DNA from: Nyssa sinensis
Taxonomy: Eukaryota > Streptophyta > Magnoliopsida > Cornales > Nyssaceae
Direction of reading: 5' to 3'
Assembly (NCBI GenBank): GCA_008638375.1
Contig: CM018035.1
Location: 21,682,307-21,746,306, forward strand
Length of the DNA: 64,000 nt
Position numbers and translations under genes: made by a program. Position 1 is the stretch's first letter; every line of letters begins with the position of its first letter. The notes under the pieces were generated by a model that worked only from the letters and a program-made list of their open reading frames with translations, was not told the DNA's origin and made no database searches. Of this stretch, positions 49,601 through 60,683 are shown one piece after another.

Positions 49601-51180
49601 CCTGAAGTATCTGGAGATTATCAGAGTATTTGTGAATGGAGAATGTGATACTAAGAAACCGAGGTAAGTAAATCTGAACTTTGTTATGTGGTCCTTCACC
49701 AGCCAGTCACACTTAATTTCATATGCTGCCAAATTTGTACTCTATCACTACCCGATGTACTTGATTTAAAGCCAATCGACTTGTGGTTATCGGTTATGTC
49801 TATTCTTTGGATTTGACTTGTTTGCTTACATCACTGTGAAATTGATCATTGATACTTGAGCATCATTGCACTATCATGAATACCATATCGTGATCTTGTG
49901 ATATATCCGGTTAATAGAAATCTTGTTATTCCACACACTTCATGACTCGTTAATTGTGATATCAAGTGTTTTGTACAGTTGTACGTCTCGTGTGGAATTT
50001 TATTGATCATGATATTTGGTATGTACCCAAGGTTGTGCTCAGTCACAGTGGCCCATCTATTCACAGATTGCATGGGGGAAAGACCCTTTGAGGTTCTTGT
50101 ACGTCCTTCAGGACCTGAGATAATAAGAGCTCTAGCGCTATTCAGTAAGCCCGAGATAAAAGGCAAATCTGAATGTGCGTTCCAGTGGGGTATGCCGGGC
50201 CCTGGGTGATTCACACATTTCTGGGTTATTAGAACTCGATGATGATTTATTCTTGTATTCGTTGAATGATTATGTTTTTATGCCCTGTGAATGATCATAC
50301 TCTTGCAAGCATGAGATATTTGATTGGCTAACATTTTGTTGTGGCAGCAATCCATCATGATAGGCTAGATCCCAACTTTGATTGACCCTGTTATTGCCTC
50401 TTGTTTTATATTGTGGGATATGCCTCTTTTGGACCCTCGGGTCATTATTGTTACGCATATCGGTGACTAGCTATGCATTTACTGTTGCTCGTTGACTATT
50501 GGCTATCTGATATCCCTTTCTTCTATTATTCTTGTGAACTAACCCTGAACCATGGCAAAGCTAAGAATTTACTTACTGAGCTTTGTTAGCTCACCCCTTA
50601 TTTATAACCATTTTTCAGGTATCTTATGATGGATGATATGCAATGAGATAACTAACAGTGCTAGTGAAGCACAAATGATTTACACTGACGAGATGAACTC
50701 CAAGTCAAGTTGACTACGTACTCTGTAAGGTTAAGTTCACAATTTGTATTATAATATTACATCATTAATGATGAGGTTAGCCTAGTATGTTGGATTACTA
50801 TGATTAAATTGTACTTGGAGACATTCTGATTGTTGATCATTGGAGATGAGTTCTGATCAACTTAAATGTATTGGTGTAACTTCCGCCTTAAGTAATTCAT
50901 TGATATAGAATGGATGCATTGGAGCATGTATATTGATACTCTAGAGATATTTGGTGACTGATTCTAGACGTGCTCTGATGTGTTTGGATGAATAGCATTT
51001 TTTATTTAAAAAGGTTTTAATTTCCACTACTTTGACCCTATATTTAGAATGCAATTCATTGTAAAATTCAGAAGTTACCTTTAGTTGGTCGCATTGTCGG
51101 TGGAGAAAACTGACAAAGTGTCCAACTGGCATCACGTCCTTGAGATCCGCGTAGGGTGGGTTTCGGGTCTTGACAGTCTG

Positions 51181-51388
51181 GGTCTTTCATTAGCTTATGA
51201 GATATGAGATTAGGATCTATTCCCTCTATATCTTTTGTTTCCCAAACAAATACCGACAGGTTATTTTTTAAAAAGTCATCAATTTTCTTTTGTTCGAAAT
51301 GAGATAGAGCTGAGCCAATCTGTAGATATCTTTCCTCCCCTTCAATGCTAATAAGTACTTTGATGAGCTCTTCCATTGGCTTAACCAT
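51181..51388 (-). pseudogene. Tat-type element: RT N-terminal flank
   Basis: Minus-strand frame with KKIDDFLKNNLSVFVWE, DIEGIDPNLISHKL and MKDPD, the segment that precedes RT in Tat-type pol. It is cut at the LTR edge and resumes at 43053. Confidence 0.8.
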
Positions 51389-51633
51389 GCTATCCCTTCC
51401 CCTAGGACTTAATGGCTTATCAATTTCAGAAGGACACTCATCTGCCTCATGAAGGTTGGAAGGTGGAGAAATTTCCCTTTCACGAGGGTACTGTGATTGC
51501 TATTTTGAGGTTTTTTCCTTTAATGTGAGGTCATGGCATTCCCGGCAATAGGCTAATAACCTTTCATGGAGAAGACTTTGTCATTGTGAACGTACTTCAA
51601 GCGTTGATGGAGGGTTGATGTGACTGCTCCCAT

Positions 51634-51975
51634 CTAATGGATCCAGGGTCTCCCAATGATGACATTATAGGGGGATTTAGAATCCAGGACCATGTACTCA
51701 AAAATCAGTGTCTTCTGTCTGTTTCCTTCTCCCGCAGTGGTCGGTAGGTCAATCTTTCCTAATGGGGTGCTGAGATTACCGTCAAATCCTACCATGACAG
51801 TAGTGGTAGTTCTAATGTTATTATGGTTGAGCTTGGTGTGCTTGAAGGGTTCGTAGAATAGTACGTTGGTGGATCTTCCTGTATCCATGAGAACCCTTCG
51901 AATCTCAAAGTTGGCAATTTTGAGTGAGATGATGAGAACATCACTGTGGGGACAATGTATCTCAGCAAGATCCAA
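51634..51975 (-). pseudogene. Tat-type element: aspartic protease
   Basis: A 113-residue open segment with VLMDTGRSTNVLFY, the protease signature (usual DTGSS; here DTGRS), and downstream EYMVLDSKSPYNVIIGRPWIH, typical of the domain's C-terminal strands. The catalytic Asp is kept. The linker to RT (51389-51633) contains stops. Confidence 0.85.
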
Positions 51976-52175
51976 TTCAGAGAATTGGGTCCTGACTTCA
52001 TCTTCTTCTCAATGGCTGAGATCTAGAGTACTTGTGGTTCTGCCCTTGCCTCTCGAGCATATCTTTTTCAGGCTCGGTTAGACATTCTCGTTGTTGTATT
52101 GTTAATGTGAAGGACAAAGATGACTTGATTGTTTTACCACGATTGATCGTTTTGAATTTCTCTCTGCTCAAGCCT

Positions 52176-53760
52176 CTATTCTTGCCTTCTTTGCAGCGAT
52201 CTATCGTCACGGGGGTTCTGCCTCCCGTCCTGGCAAACAAACTCTCTCAATCGTCCTCTTCTAATGAGATGCTCTATCTCTTGCGTGAGAGCTCTGCACT
52301 CATCAGTTGTGTGCTCGTGCTCTTTGTGGAAATCATAGTACTTGTTTTGATTTCTTGTGTCGGGGTTGCTTTTTAGTTGCTCTGGCCACTTCAAGTTCTC
52401 ACAGGTCTGCATCTGTTGGAGTATGTGAGTGAGAAAAGTATTCAGAGGGGTGAAAGTTTTGTACCTTCCAGAATTAGGATTGTTCTAGATTCTGGATGTC
52501 TCTCTCTTATCGGGACTCCTGATCCTCTTTCTATTAGTGTTGGTATCTCTCTTCTGAACTTGCTCAACCTTCTAAACCTGTTCTTTTGCTTTTTGAAAAT
52601 AAATTTTTGTATCTTTAAGATTAATGTACTTTCGTGCTTGATCCATGAGTGCCGCCATGTCGATGGGAGGATTCTTTGTCAAAGAATCTTGAAAGCGTCT
52701 TGGCCCTAGGCCAGAGGTGAGAGCTGCCACTAGGAAGCTTGGGCTTTAATCGGTTATCTCCATGAGCTTGGTATTAAAACGAGAAATGTACTACCGAAGT
52801 GATTCTCCATTTGCTTACTTCATAGTTAGCAAGAATTTCAGCCCTTTCGTTAACTTCCTACTGGTTAGGAATCAATCAAGAAACTGCCTAGTGAGCTCAT
52901 TGAAATTGCCGATCGATTCTTGGGGGAGGTTGTGAAACAACTTCAAAGTAGTACTCTTGAGGCTCGTCACGAAGGTTCAGCACATGAAGGCATCAGTAGC
53001 CCCATGGAGAGCCATCGTATGCTAATAGTGAGATAAGTGGTCCCCAGGATCCTCAGACCCGTCGTAGAGGGTGAATTTTGGGACTACAAACTTTTTTGGC
53101 CTCTCCTATATCATTATGGCAGGAGTGAACGGGGTGGAGAACCTCCCAAGCAATTTACCTAGTTTGTCTTGCTCTGGAAGGGCGTGGAACCCTCCGATAG
53201 AAATGGTCTGTTCATGGGAGTCTACTATTTCCTCTGCCCTTCAAGGGACTTTAGGCAAGACTTGTTGTGGGTTTGCCACCCGCTGTTGACCTTGTTCTGC
53301 ACCTTCAGATCCTCGATTCGGGGGAGAAATTTGTCTGGTATTAGCATGAGGTGTTACCTTCCTAAGACTAGGGAGGCTAGTGCCTCTAGGGGCTGGAATT
53401 CTTGTGGCACTAGATCGATTCCCAAGGCTACTGGAGTAGGAATCCTCGTTCTGCTTTAATAATAAACAGCTGGGTGAAAAGTGGGCATCCCTTTCCCTAC
53501 AGCTGTTAACATCTGGGGATCAGCCCCTATGTGAGTGGTACCATAGATGTGTACCGGTTGCACGTTGGGCAACTCCTTATTGGGGGACCCTTTGTCCGTG
53601 GTGGTGGCGGGAGGCTGAACTCCTTCGTGAACAGTGTTGGTAGGAGGAGGAGAAGGAATATTGCTCCGCTAGTTCTGGGCCAACGAAGCCAAAGCTTGTG
53701 ACATGGCAATGAGTTGTTCCTGCATCTGATCAGATTGTTGTTCAATCCGATCAAGTTGTT
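52176..53760 (-). pseudogene. Tat-type element: gag
   Basis: Fragmentary. From the 5' side: a Gln-rich segment (IEQQSDQMQEQL near 53740-53700), a Pro-rich segment, then near 53075-52860 text of the gag core (YDGSEDPGDHLSHY, LHGATDAFMC, LKLFHNLPQESIGNFNELTRQFL) broken by stops. The C-terminal motif at 52176-52412 (NKYYDFHKEHEHTTDEC, then IEHLIRRGRLREFV) is the Tat gag zinc-binding-like motif, with its first Cys replaced by Tyr. Confidence 0.82.
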
Positions 53761-53924
53761 GTTGCATTGATTGGGTGTTTTCCCCCTTCCTCTTCCAACA
53801 GAAGCTGATTTCAGGGATTTTGGGAATTCTTTCTAAAACGAAGATTGGGAGTCATTTCCCTTTTGGAAGAAAAAGACAAAGGATTTGTTATTTTTTAAGA
53901 AAATGTAGGCAAGAATGATTTTCG

Positions 53925-53944
53925 TTCCCACAAATAGCGCCAAA
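53925..53944 (-). other. Probable primer-binding site of the Tat-type element
   Basis: TTTGGCGCTATTTGTGGGAA on minus adjoins the right LTR. A TGGCGC... site next to the 5' LTR is common in Tat/Athila elements. I do not assign the tRNA. Confidence 0.75.
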
Positions 53945-53945
53945 C

Positions 53946-54405
53946 TGATGTGGCTCTTTTTTATCAAAAGGGCCTCCCTTCCTTCGCTACCTATCATGAA
54001 CTTGAGACCAAAGAGTTACCGGGAAGGCTCTGGTAGTAGTCGCTCCGATGATAAAGTCAGTAAATAGAAAGAGACTGTAATTTAAAAGAAGAATTGAACA
54101 TAAATTGAAAGCGTACCTTATGGTCTCATTTATAGATTATAAATCTCCTAAGTTGGGTAGGATTAAAAGCCATAAAAGTAGGGATTTGAAGATATCCGAA
54201 AATAGTAGTAGTCATATTAAATTATGTTTCCTTATTCTGAGGTCGGTAGGATATGGAAGACAGTACTATGTTCTAAACTATATATCTCTAAAGCCCCCGT
54301 GCCTGTTTGATCTGGATAATACAATCATTCTTGATCTGTACTCTCAAGAACTTTGTACATACAGGTGTCCTGCTTTGAATATATTTGTCACTTTATGGTA
54401 TATCA
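53946..54405 (-). repeat. Right (5') LTR of the Tat-type element
   Basis: 460 bp, on plus TGATGTGGCTC...GTATATCA, followed by the target duplication ACTCA. It differs from the left LTR by scattered substitutions. Confidence 0.92.
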
Positions 54406-54974
54406 ACTCATAAAAAAAATACTTTGCACATAATTTTGGCATTGCTTTTATAAAATATTAATTTCTATTTCCTAATACTCATACAATTTGTTTTTTAATT
54501 TTTTATACAAGTAAAGGATTTTAAAACCAAAATTTCTCAATTTCCTTTTAGCCTTACATCATTTCTAAAATCCATCATCCAAATATAATGTAAAAGTATG
54601 ATTTAAGATCCTCATCTATAATAAAAATCATAAAAATATGAATATAGATAAATTTCAACCAAAATTTATAATTTAAGTGAAATAAGAAAAAAAAAAGTAA
54701 TGAAGGTGATAATTTGTAAGCAAATTTCTGCATCTTTCATATTTGTTAAATTTTAGCAACTTATTCAACTATAATTTCACCAGTAAAGAAGATGAAAAAA
54801 TGTTTCACTCAATTTCTTTTTTATTTTTGTTTTTACCATTATTTTCTCTTCGATGTGTTGAACATGATTTGGAGCTCACAAAATTATGTACCAAAATTAG
54901 TCATTTTCATATTTTTTAAATATAAGTAACCAATACATATATTAGTTTTAACTCTAAAGGTTTCAACCATTGAT

Positions 54975-56545
54975 ATATCTCAGTAATTTTGATAATCACA
55001 AAACATTATCCAATTGATTAATGTTTTATACAAGTGACAATGCAAATAGGTTATTTAGGTCAAAAAAGATTGTTGATCAAGAAAATGACAAAAGTCTTTC
55101 AAGTTAAAAGATTCTACTCAAGGATATACTCCAAAGTAAAGATCAAAATAAGTGAAATGCTTTTATGATGATTCAAGTAAATTGGACACAATCAAATCCA
55201 AGGATTCAAGTGAAAATTTTTATTTTCCTTATTTTGGGTTTTGAGTTTTGAGTGAAATTAGAATTAGATTAATTAATGGTCGTAAGCTCTCATTATTTAA
55301 AATGATCGTCTAAAAATTAACCTCAAATGATTTTTTAAAACAAAACATTGACATAACTTAAGTTTTAAAATATCAAAAGGCTTTGATAAAAGTACACTAA
55401 GAAAAATAAGCTAGAAAATATTTACTGTCTAAACCAGTCGACTAGTTCATGGAACTAGTCGACCGATTCTTAAAACTTATTTGTTACACTAATCAAACCA
55501 GTCGACTGATCTTAAGAACCAGTCGACTGAATGATGTTTTAGAAAACATCCTAAAGACTTACTATCCAAATTAGTTGACCTACAAGAAGATTCAGTTGAC
55601 TCACTTTAAAGGCAAAACTAGTATACAAACAAAACCAGTCAACTGGATGACCAACTAATAGATTGTCTAAGCACACTGTCCAAATCAGTTGACCTAAAGA
55701 TAATATCAATTGACTACTTTTCAAAGGAAAAATCAGTGTACAAATAGAACTAGTCGACTGATCCTTAAAACAAGTCGAGTGATTGTTCTTAACCAAATAA
55801 ACCTCAAACCCTCTAGACAAATCAGTTGACCTAATCAGTTGACCAGTTCTCATTGTAATTGACTGGTTGATGATTCAGTCGATTGATTATGTCGATTTGA
55901 AAATCACAAATTCAAATTTTGAACTGACAAAAATGGGGAAAACGGCTCTTTTTGAAAAGTAACAAACATATACTTTAGAATGTTATAAATAAGGTTCATT
56001 AGGATTTTCTAAGCCATCTTACACAAACTTAGACAATCACATTTGTTATTAACATTAGATTTAACATCTTGCAAATTTAGATCTAAAAGTTATACTCATC
56101 TTAAATACTCAAAGCTTACACCTGATCTATCTATAAAGAGTGAGCATTTTATTGCACCAAAACTACTCTAGAAGAGAGTGCTATTTGATAAATATCTTTA
56201 TATCGTCTCATTGTGGTGAGTTGTGGATATGAACTATCCGATGAGGCAAAATGGTATATTTTACTGAGATTAGAGGGCTACAATCTTTGCTTTGTAAATA
56301 TTTGGTCTCCACCTGCAAGGAGATCACGATAGTGGAAAAACTCAAGTAAGGATACTTGAGTTAAGGACGTAAGAAAGTTTTTGAATCTCGTAAAACTATT
56401 ATGTTTGTTCTCTCTCTCTTCTTTATTTATGATGCATTTACAATTTTTATTTTTTAAGATTTAAAAAGAAACTAATATTTATAAAATACACTATTCACCC
56501 CCCTCCCCTCCCCTCCCCTCCCACTAAGATAAATATCTGGACAAC
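54975..56545 (+). mobile_element. Probable Sirevirus/Maximus-like (Ty1/copia) LTR remnant
   Basis: The sequence begins with text like CAGTAATTTTGATAATCACA, passes through an AGTCGACT-rich block, TTGCACCAAAACTACT and a CTCTCTCTCTTC pyrimidine run, and ends near TATTCACCCCCCTCCCC. This order resembles 3' LTR regions of plant Sireviruses. Exact ends, target duplication and an intact primer site were not found, and no gag/pol follows. Confidence 0.4.
55430..55890. repeat. AGTCGACTG/AGTTGACC interspersed repeat block
   Basis: About 15 copies of a short palindromic motif (AGTCGACT and variants AGTTGACC, AGTCAACT) at irregular spacing. The minus-strand frame at 55551-55853 is a by-product of the repeat (QLI/QST runs). 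Confidence 0.8.
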
Positions 56546-57833
56546 AATTAATTTGTCTAAAAAAAAACACAAAAGAAAATAACATGAAAAATAGGTTACT
56601 TAAGTTTCCCAAGTTCTTTCTATAACGGTTAGATTAGCCCAATGGAAAGAGTTATTCCTCAATTGTTTTTTTTTTTAAATTTCTTACTGTCTATAACTTT
56701 TAAAACAAAGAAATTCTAAACATTCTCTACAATTTTTCTATGGCTTGCTGAAAGCTCAAATCTATAATTTTTCTTTAACAAATCCACCACAAAATCAATA
56801 ATAGGACAATTCCTAACATGATTAGTCAAAAAATGTATAAAACATATTTAGTGGGACAAGGGTTTTTTTTTAAAAAAAAAAAAATTAGTGAGGACAAGAT
56901 TAAAAAAATCTAAAATTAGTAATATGTAGCATACATACCTTAATTTAAAAATAAAAAATAAGATCACTGGGGGCAGTTGCCCCCCACTGCCCCTAGTGTA
57001 GTGTAAATCTGCCCCCGTATCTAAGTGAGTTCTTGTAAAGAACAAATGGTCTCTTTGAACAACGATTTCTTTAACAACTTAGTTTGGTAAATAATATTTT
57101 TTCTGCTCAGATCAGTATTTAAATTTTATTTTTGTCCCTACCAAAAAATAAAAATAAAAATCTCTCTTCTTGAGATTTTGCTTGCTAGCATACTTAATTA
57201 AAAGAACTAAGCCAAACTTCTAAATCGCTAACTAGGGTTTCTAATTCTCTGTTATCAAAACTGCTATTACTGAGGGCTTGGAGCAATAACTAGGAAAAAA
57301 GTTAAAAAAAAAAAAAAAAACTTTCTCAAGTCTTTAAGGAAATTGAGGACCTGCAACTCAGCTTGTAGATCAGAAAGTACCACCAGTGATTGAGCTCCCA
57401 CAGCCAATTTACTCCAACTCCAAAACCCATCTTACCATCAACTCCATCTATTATACTTTCATCTCCCTTCAAATCTGATGATCCTAGTTGAAATCTGCAC
57501 TTTAAAATCAGAATTGAAAACCTCAAATAGTTCAAACTTCAAACTGAATTTCCTCCAATTACAACTCCAAGGCACGAATTCCATAATGTAATTTACTATC
57601 TCACAGATGATCCAAGTCGCCAAATATGTGGAACTGCCATGGAAGACAATTAATGTTCTTAGAGATTGCCACTAATGGACAAAGATGATGAAAACTAAAC
57701 AATGAAATGAGCAAACATGATTTATAAAGTACCCATGGCCATAATTATCTTTATATTTCATCATTCATTATGTTTTCCATCAGAATATTTTTCTTTTTAA
57801 CACACACAAATCATGAATCTCTTCACAATTTTT

Positions 57834-58731
57834 CTAATCTGAATCAAAATCTTCATCACTATCCTCAACAAATGGCTTGTCCCCGATTTCATTCATCAAC
57901 TCATCATCTGTTTCATCATGCTTCCCAGCTAACTTTCTCTTCAGAATCGCTTCAAATATTGATGGGATTGCCTCTTCATCGCCTTCAAAGTACTTCTCTA
58001 TCCGCTTTTTCAGCTCTGCAACCAAACAATGTGAAGACAGAAAATGAAATCATTTCAAACCCACGAATTCTCCAATAGTAAGAATAAATTTGGATTGTTT
58101 TGCTTTAGATTTACCGAGTAAATAGCAGCAGAATTATTCAATAGTATAAGTCATATAATGCATACAACGAGTGGAGGGGACAAATTAGCTGTTTGATTGC
58201 AGAGAAAATGTAGGAATGGGCAAATAAGTCAATATTTTGAAACTGAGATTCGTTGCCAATTTGACACCCCTAGAAATCAAAATCGCCTACTAATGCCTTG
58301 GTTAAATGAAATATTTCACATGCCCGAAGCCAAAAACAAAACAAACAATATAACTCATTCATATGATTTAAAAGAAAAAAAATATACTTTTTCATTCATT
58401 TTCCATGAATTTTCTCCATAACCAAACAGCGAGAAATAAAGTTGAAGTCTCATTTTCACGAAAGTCTACCTTGTTTGCTGACATCATCAACATCGATGGA
58501 GACATCTTTATTCTGCGATTGGACCAAGTTCGTTTCGGAAAGAGGTTTAGGGTTTTCGGTGGATGAATCATCTTCGGAAGAAAATAACCTGATTTTCGCA
58601 GGAGTCGAAGAGAGAGAGAAAAGTGATATATTGATATTAGGGTTTGGCTTGAACATGGTCGGAGGAGGGGAGAGGAGAAGATTGCGAGCGGGGAGAGAGA
58701 AATTTATCAGCAGAGTCCGTTTCATGGCCAC
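57834..58731 (-). CDS. Two-exon gene for a small acidic protein with a mitochondrial-type presequence
   Basis: Exon 1 is 58731-58470, exon 2 is 58015-57834. The intron has donor GTAGAC (from 58469) and acceptor TTGGTTGCAG (ending 58016), and the junction keeps the frame (SKQ-E-LKKR). The product is 147 residues. Residues 1-53 are rich in Leu/Ser/Pro/Asn with basic residues and no acidic ones, and end in IRLFSSE, a typical R-x-F/SS mitochondrial processing site. Then comes an acidic linker (DVSIDVDDVS), a probable helical segment (LKKRIEKYFEGDEEAIPSIFEAILKRKL) and an acidic tail (DEDFDSD). No catalytic motif is seen. I do not recognise the family with certainty; it resembles uncharacterised plant organellar proteins. 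It is the only window gene with clean splice sites and no link to a mobile element. Confidence 0.72.
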
Positions 58732-59080
58732 GTTTGAGTCTTCGAATTCTTTAGTCTAGGGTATTAGCAGGGTTTTATGCTTGGTGGATTATGGGATTTG
58801 TGGCACTGGATGGAGTTGTTGGGTTTTCGCAAATTCATTCACAACATGACTGGGTCGGCTGTTAACTAGAGATTGGGCTAAAGCCTAGAGAGAGATTGTA
58901 TGAAAAGCCCGCAATAGGGAAGCCCAGAGAAGAAAACAAACACTGGGGAATTAAAAAAAAAGCAAACAATTACCTTGAAAAGTCCATTTAGATTGAATGA
59001 ATTGAAAATAAAAAATAAACGAAATGAATGAGATAGAAATTCTGGGAAAGCATTCATTTGAAAGTCTTGGAAAAGAAATA

Positions 59081-59112
<32 letters not shown>

Positions 59113-59660
59113 AACATATATTTAAGGATATGTTTGATATTTAAAAAAAAATTATTAAATGAAATTTTGTTCTCTCCAAATCTTTACAATTTGGAGAAAT
59201 AGAAATTGAAAATTTTAGTTTAATTAATTTGTCGTCTTTTTTTCTCCTTCTCAAAAGTAAAACGAATTTACGGCTTCTTCACTTTTTCTTTTTCATTTTT
59301 TTTACCTTTTTCCTTTCAACCAGCATTTAGTTGGGTTTGGTAATGTTTCTTGTTTTTAATTTTTAATTTTATGAAAATAGAAATTAATTTTGCCTTTAAT
59401 TTTTATAAAAACAAAAACAGATAACATGTTTAAGTATAATAATGTTATTTTTTTAAAATAAAATTGAAATTAAAAAATATGTTTAATAACCAATATCACG
59501 TGAAACCTAATATATATATATATATATATGTAATAGATATATTGTATATATATATATATATATATGTATATATTATATTAATTACACACATGTAGTAGGT
59601 ATTATGTATAATAGAAAGGAATATATATACTATATACAAGTAGGTACTATATATATATAT
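58732..59660. other. Upstream spacer with TA microsatellites
   Basis: Begins with the presumed upstream region of the minus-strand gene; no clear TATA box was assigned. From about 59075 it becomes AT-rich with (TA)n tracts (59080-59115, 59512-59575, 59650-59660). No gene is seen. Confidence 0.5.
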
Positions 59661-60120
59661 ATGTTGGCAATTAAACCAAGCGTATAAATTTTAGGAAGTT
59701 ACTTAATTTGATTTATTGAATCCTAATAATATTTAGAATCTTTTTGGGTAGTCTTAATTGTAGTTGGACTAATATTCTAATGAGAGTTGATTTTCTGATT
59801 ATAGTTAAATAACATATACTAGTTTCTATAGGATAAAATGTCCTAATCAATATAGGACTCAGAGTCAATGTTATATATGTATAGGTCTCTGTCACATTAA
59901 GTTGTAAGCTACAAAAATAATAAGTGGTAGCCGAAAAAAGAGGCCGTGAGCTGAGAGCCTGCACCGTTGAGTTGTAAGTCACAAAAATAAGAAGTAGTGG
60001 CCAGAAAAAGAGGCCATGAACTGAGAGCCTGCACCGTGAGAGTGTGTGTGTTTATGTAGTAAATTGAATTGTGACTGTCATAATTGTGTGCACCTATAAA
60101 TCCGAGAGTCATGAGAAGTT
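59661..60120 (+). other. Possible LTR-like segment with a 70-bp tandem duplication
   Basis: Starts TGTTGGCAATTAAACC directly after a (TA)n tract, and has a TATATATGTATAGG TATA-like run at 59871-59884 followed by the duplicated segment 59897-60036. It could be a copia LTR fragment, but no end, target duplication or primer site was found. Confidence 0.25.
59897..60036. repeat. 70-bp tandem duplication
   Basis: Units 59897-59966 and 59967-60036, equal in length, share AGTTGTAAG, ACAAAAATAA and GAGAGCCTGCACCG with about a dozen differences. Confidence 0.88.
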
Positions 60121-60130
60121 ATGTTAATAT

Positions 60131-60186
60131 AAACCGTTTTCATAAAATAATCATTAGTAAGTATGATTATTTTATGAAAACGGTTT
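60131..60186. repeat. Perfect hairpin with 23-bp arms
   Basis: Arms 60131-60153 and 60164-60186 (AAACCGTTTTC.../...GAAAACGGTTT) are exact reverse complements around a 10-base loop. Confidence 0.9.
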
Positions 60187-60208
60187 TTAAAAAAATATTT
60201 TTATAAGT

Positions 60209-60267
60209 TAAAGTGTCTTTTGAAAAAATACTCACTAATGAAAAAATATATTCAAAAGACACTTTTA
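60209..60267. repeat. Second inverted repeat
   Basis: AAAGTGTCTTTTGA (60210-60223) and TCAAAAGACACTTT (60252-60265) are reverse complements, 23 bases after the previous hairpin. Confidence 0.8.
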
Positions 60268-60683
60268 CTGTACAAATGTCTTTTCAAAAAACATCTTCAT
60301 AAAAATTCACAATTAACTCGCAAAATTTATATATTTTGGAGTACAAAGATTCCTAGGTATAAAAGGTATGTGCATAATTTGACTAAGAAATCGTTTCACT
60401 AAGAATGGTAATCATATTTGAATTTTTTTAAGACCCGAGATGTTTTTAAAAATAATTGAGAAACTCAAATATGTTTTAAAAATATTTGGATGATTCATAA
60501 TGTTTAACTTATTGAAGGCGCTTTTAACATATTAAAATACTTCAAGTTCAAAATCACTGTAATATATTTAAATTAAAAATGTGTTTAGAAAAAGCACATT
60601 TAAATTAAAAGCAATTTTAAAAAGAGCACTTTTAATTAAAGTTATTTTTAATAAGAGCATTTTTAATTAAATATGTTTTCAGT

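Larger units (their letters stand above)
43059..51175 (+). mobile_element. Large solo LTR (4.6 kb net) inside RT, itself interrupted
   Basis: TGTAACACCCCGACC...GGGTCTTGACA, target duplication GTCCG at 43054-43058 and GTCTG at 51176-51180 (one mismatch). Subtracting the nested LTR 44899-48386 and its duplicated site leaves 4,624 bp. It has a tRNA-like module near its start, purine-rich microsatellites (43830-43970), a GGGTCGGGTCGG palindromic zone (44714-44736), GGACTCAA blocks (48540-48960), and GGTATGCCGGGCCC at 50189-50202. No internal coding region. It splits the Tat RT between SHKLMKDPD and PPVRQ. Confidence 0.92.
36259..54405 (-). mobile_element. Decayed Tat-type Ty3/gypsy element with nested solo LTRs
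   Basis: Bounded by LTRs 36259-36718 and 53946-54405 (460 bp each) with the target duplication ACTCA at 36254-36258 and 54406-54410. Element order on minus: primer site, gag, protease, RT, RNase H, integrase, polypurine tract. Without the two nested solo LTRs (38866-41824; 43059-51175) it is about 7.1 kb. Integrase (YFSKWVEAE, SPGHPQANGQ) and RT (DLNKAC, DAYSGYNQI) wording is that of the Tat lineage. Every domain carries stops or frameshifts. Confidence 0.92.
54411..57833. other. AT-rich spacer with LTR remnants
   Basis: No gene recognised. 54411-54970 and 56580-57830 are AT-rich with poly-A and poly-T tracts and show nothing specific. The middle holds the AGTCGACT-rich block and the probable LTR end listed separately. 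Confidence 0.5.

Noticed and set aside
55551..55853. 100-aa minus-strand frame with repeated QLI/QST
   Set aside because: Explained by the AGTCGACT repeat; no start context or homology visible.
55430..55890. CRISPR-like array
   Set aside because: The short palindromes have irregular spacing and no constant spacers, and the context is plant nuclear DNA.
57326..57535. 69-aa minus-strand frame downstream of the host gene
   Set aside because: No motif, no splice link to the gene, and poly-A tracts adjoin it.
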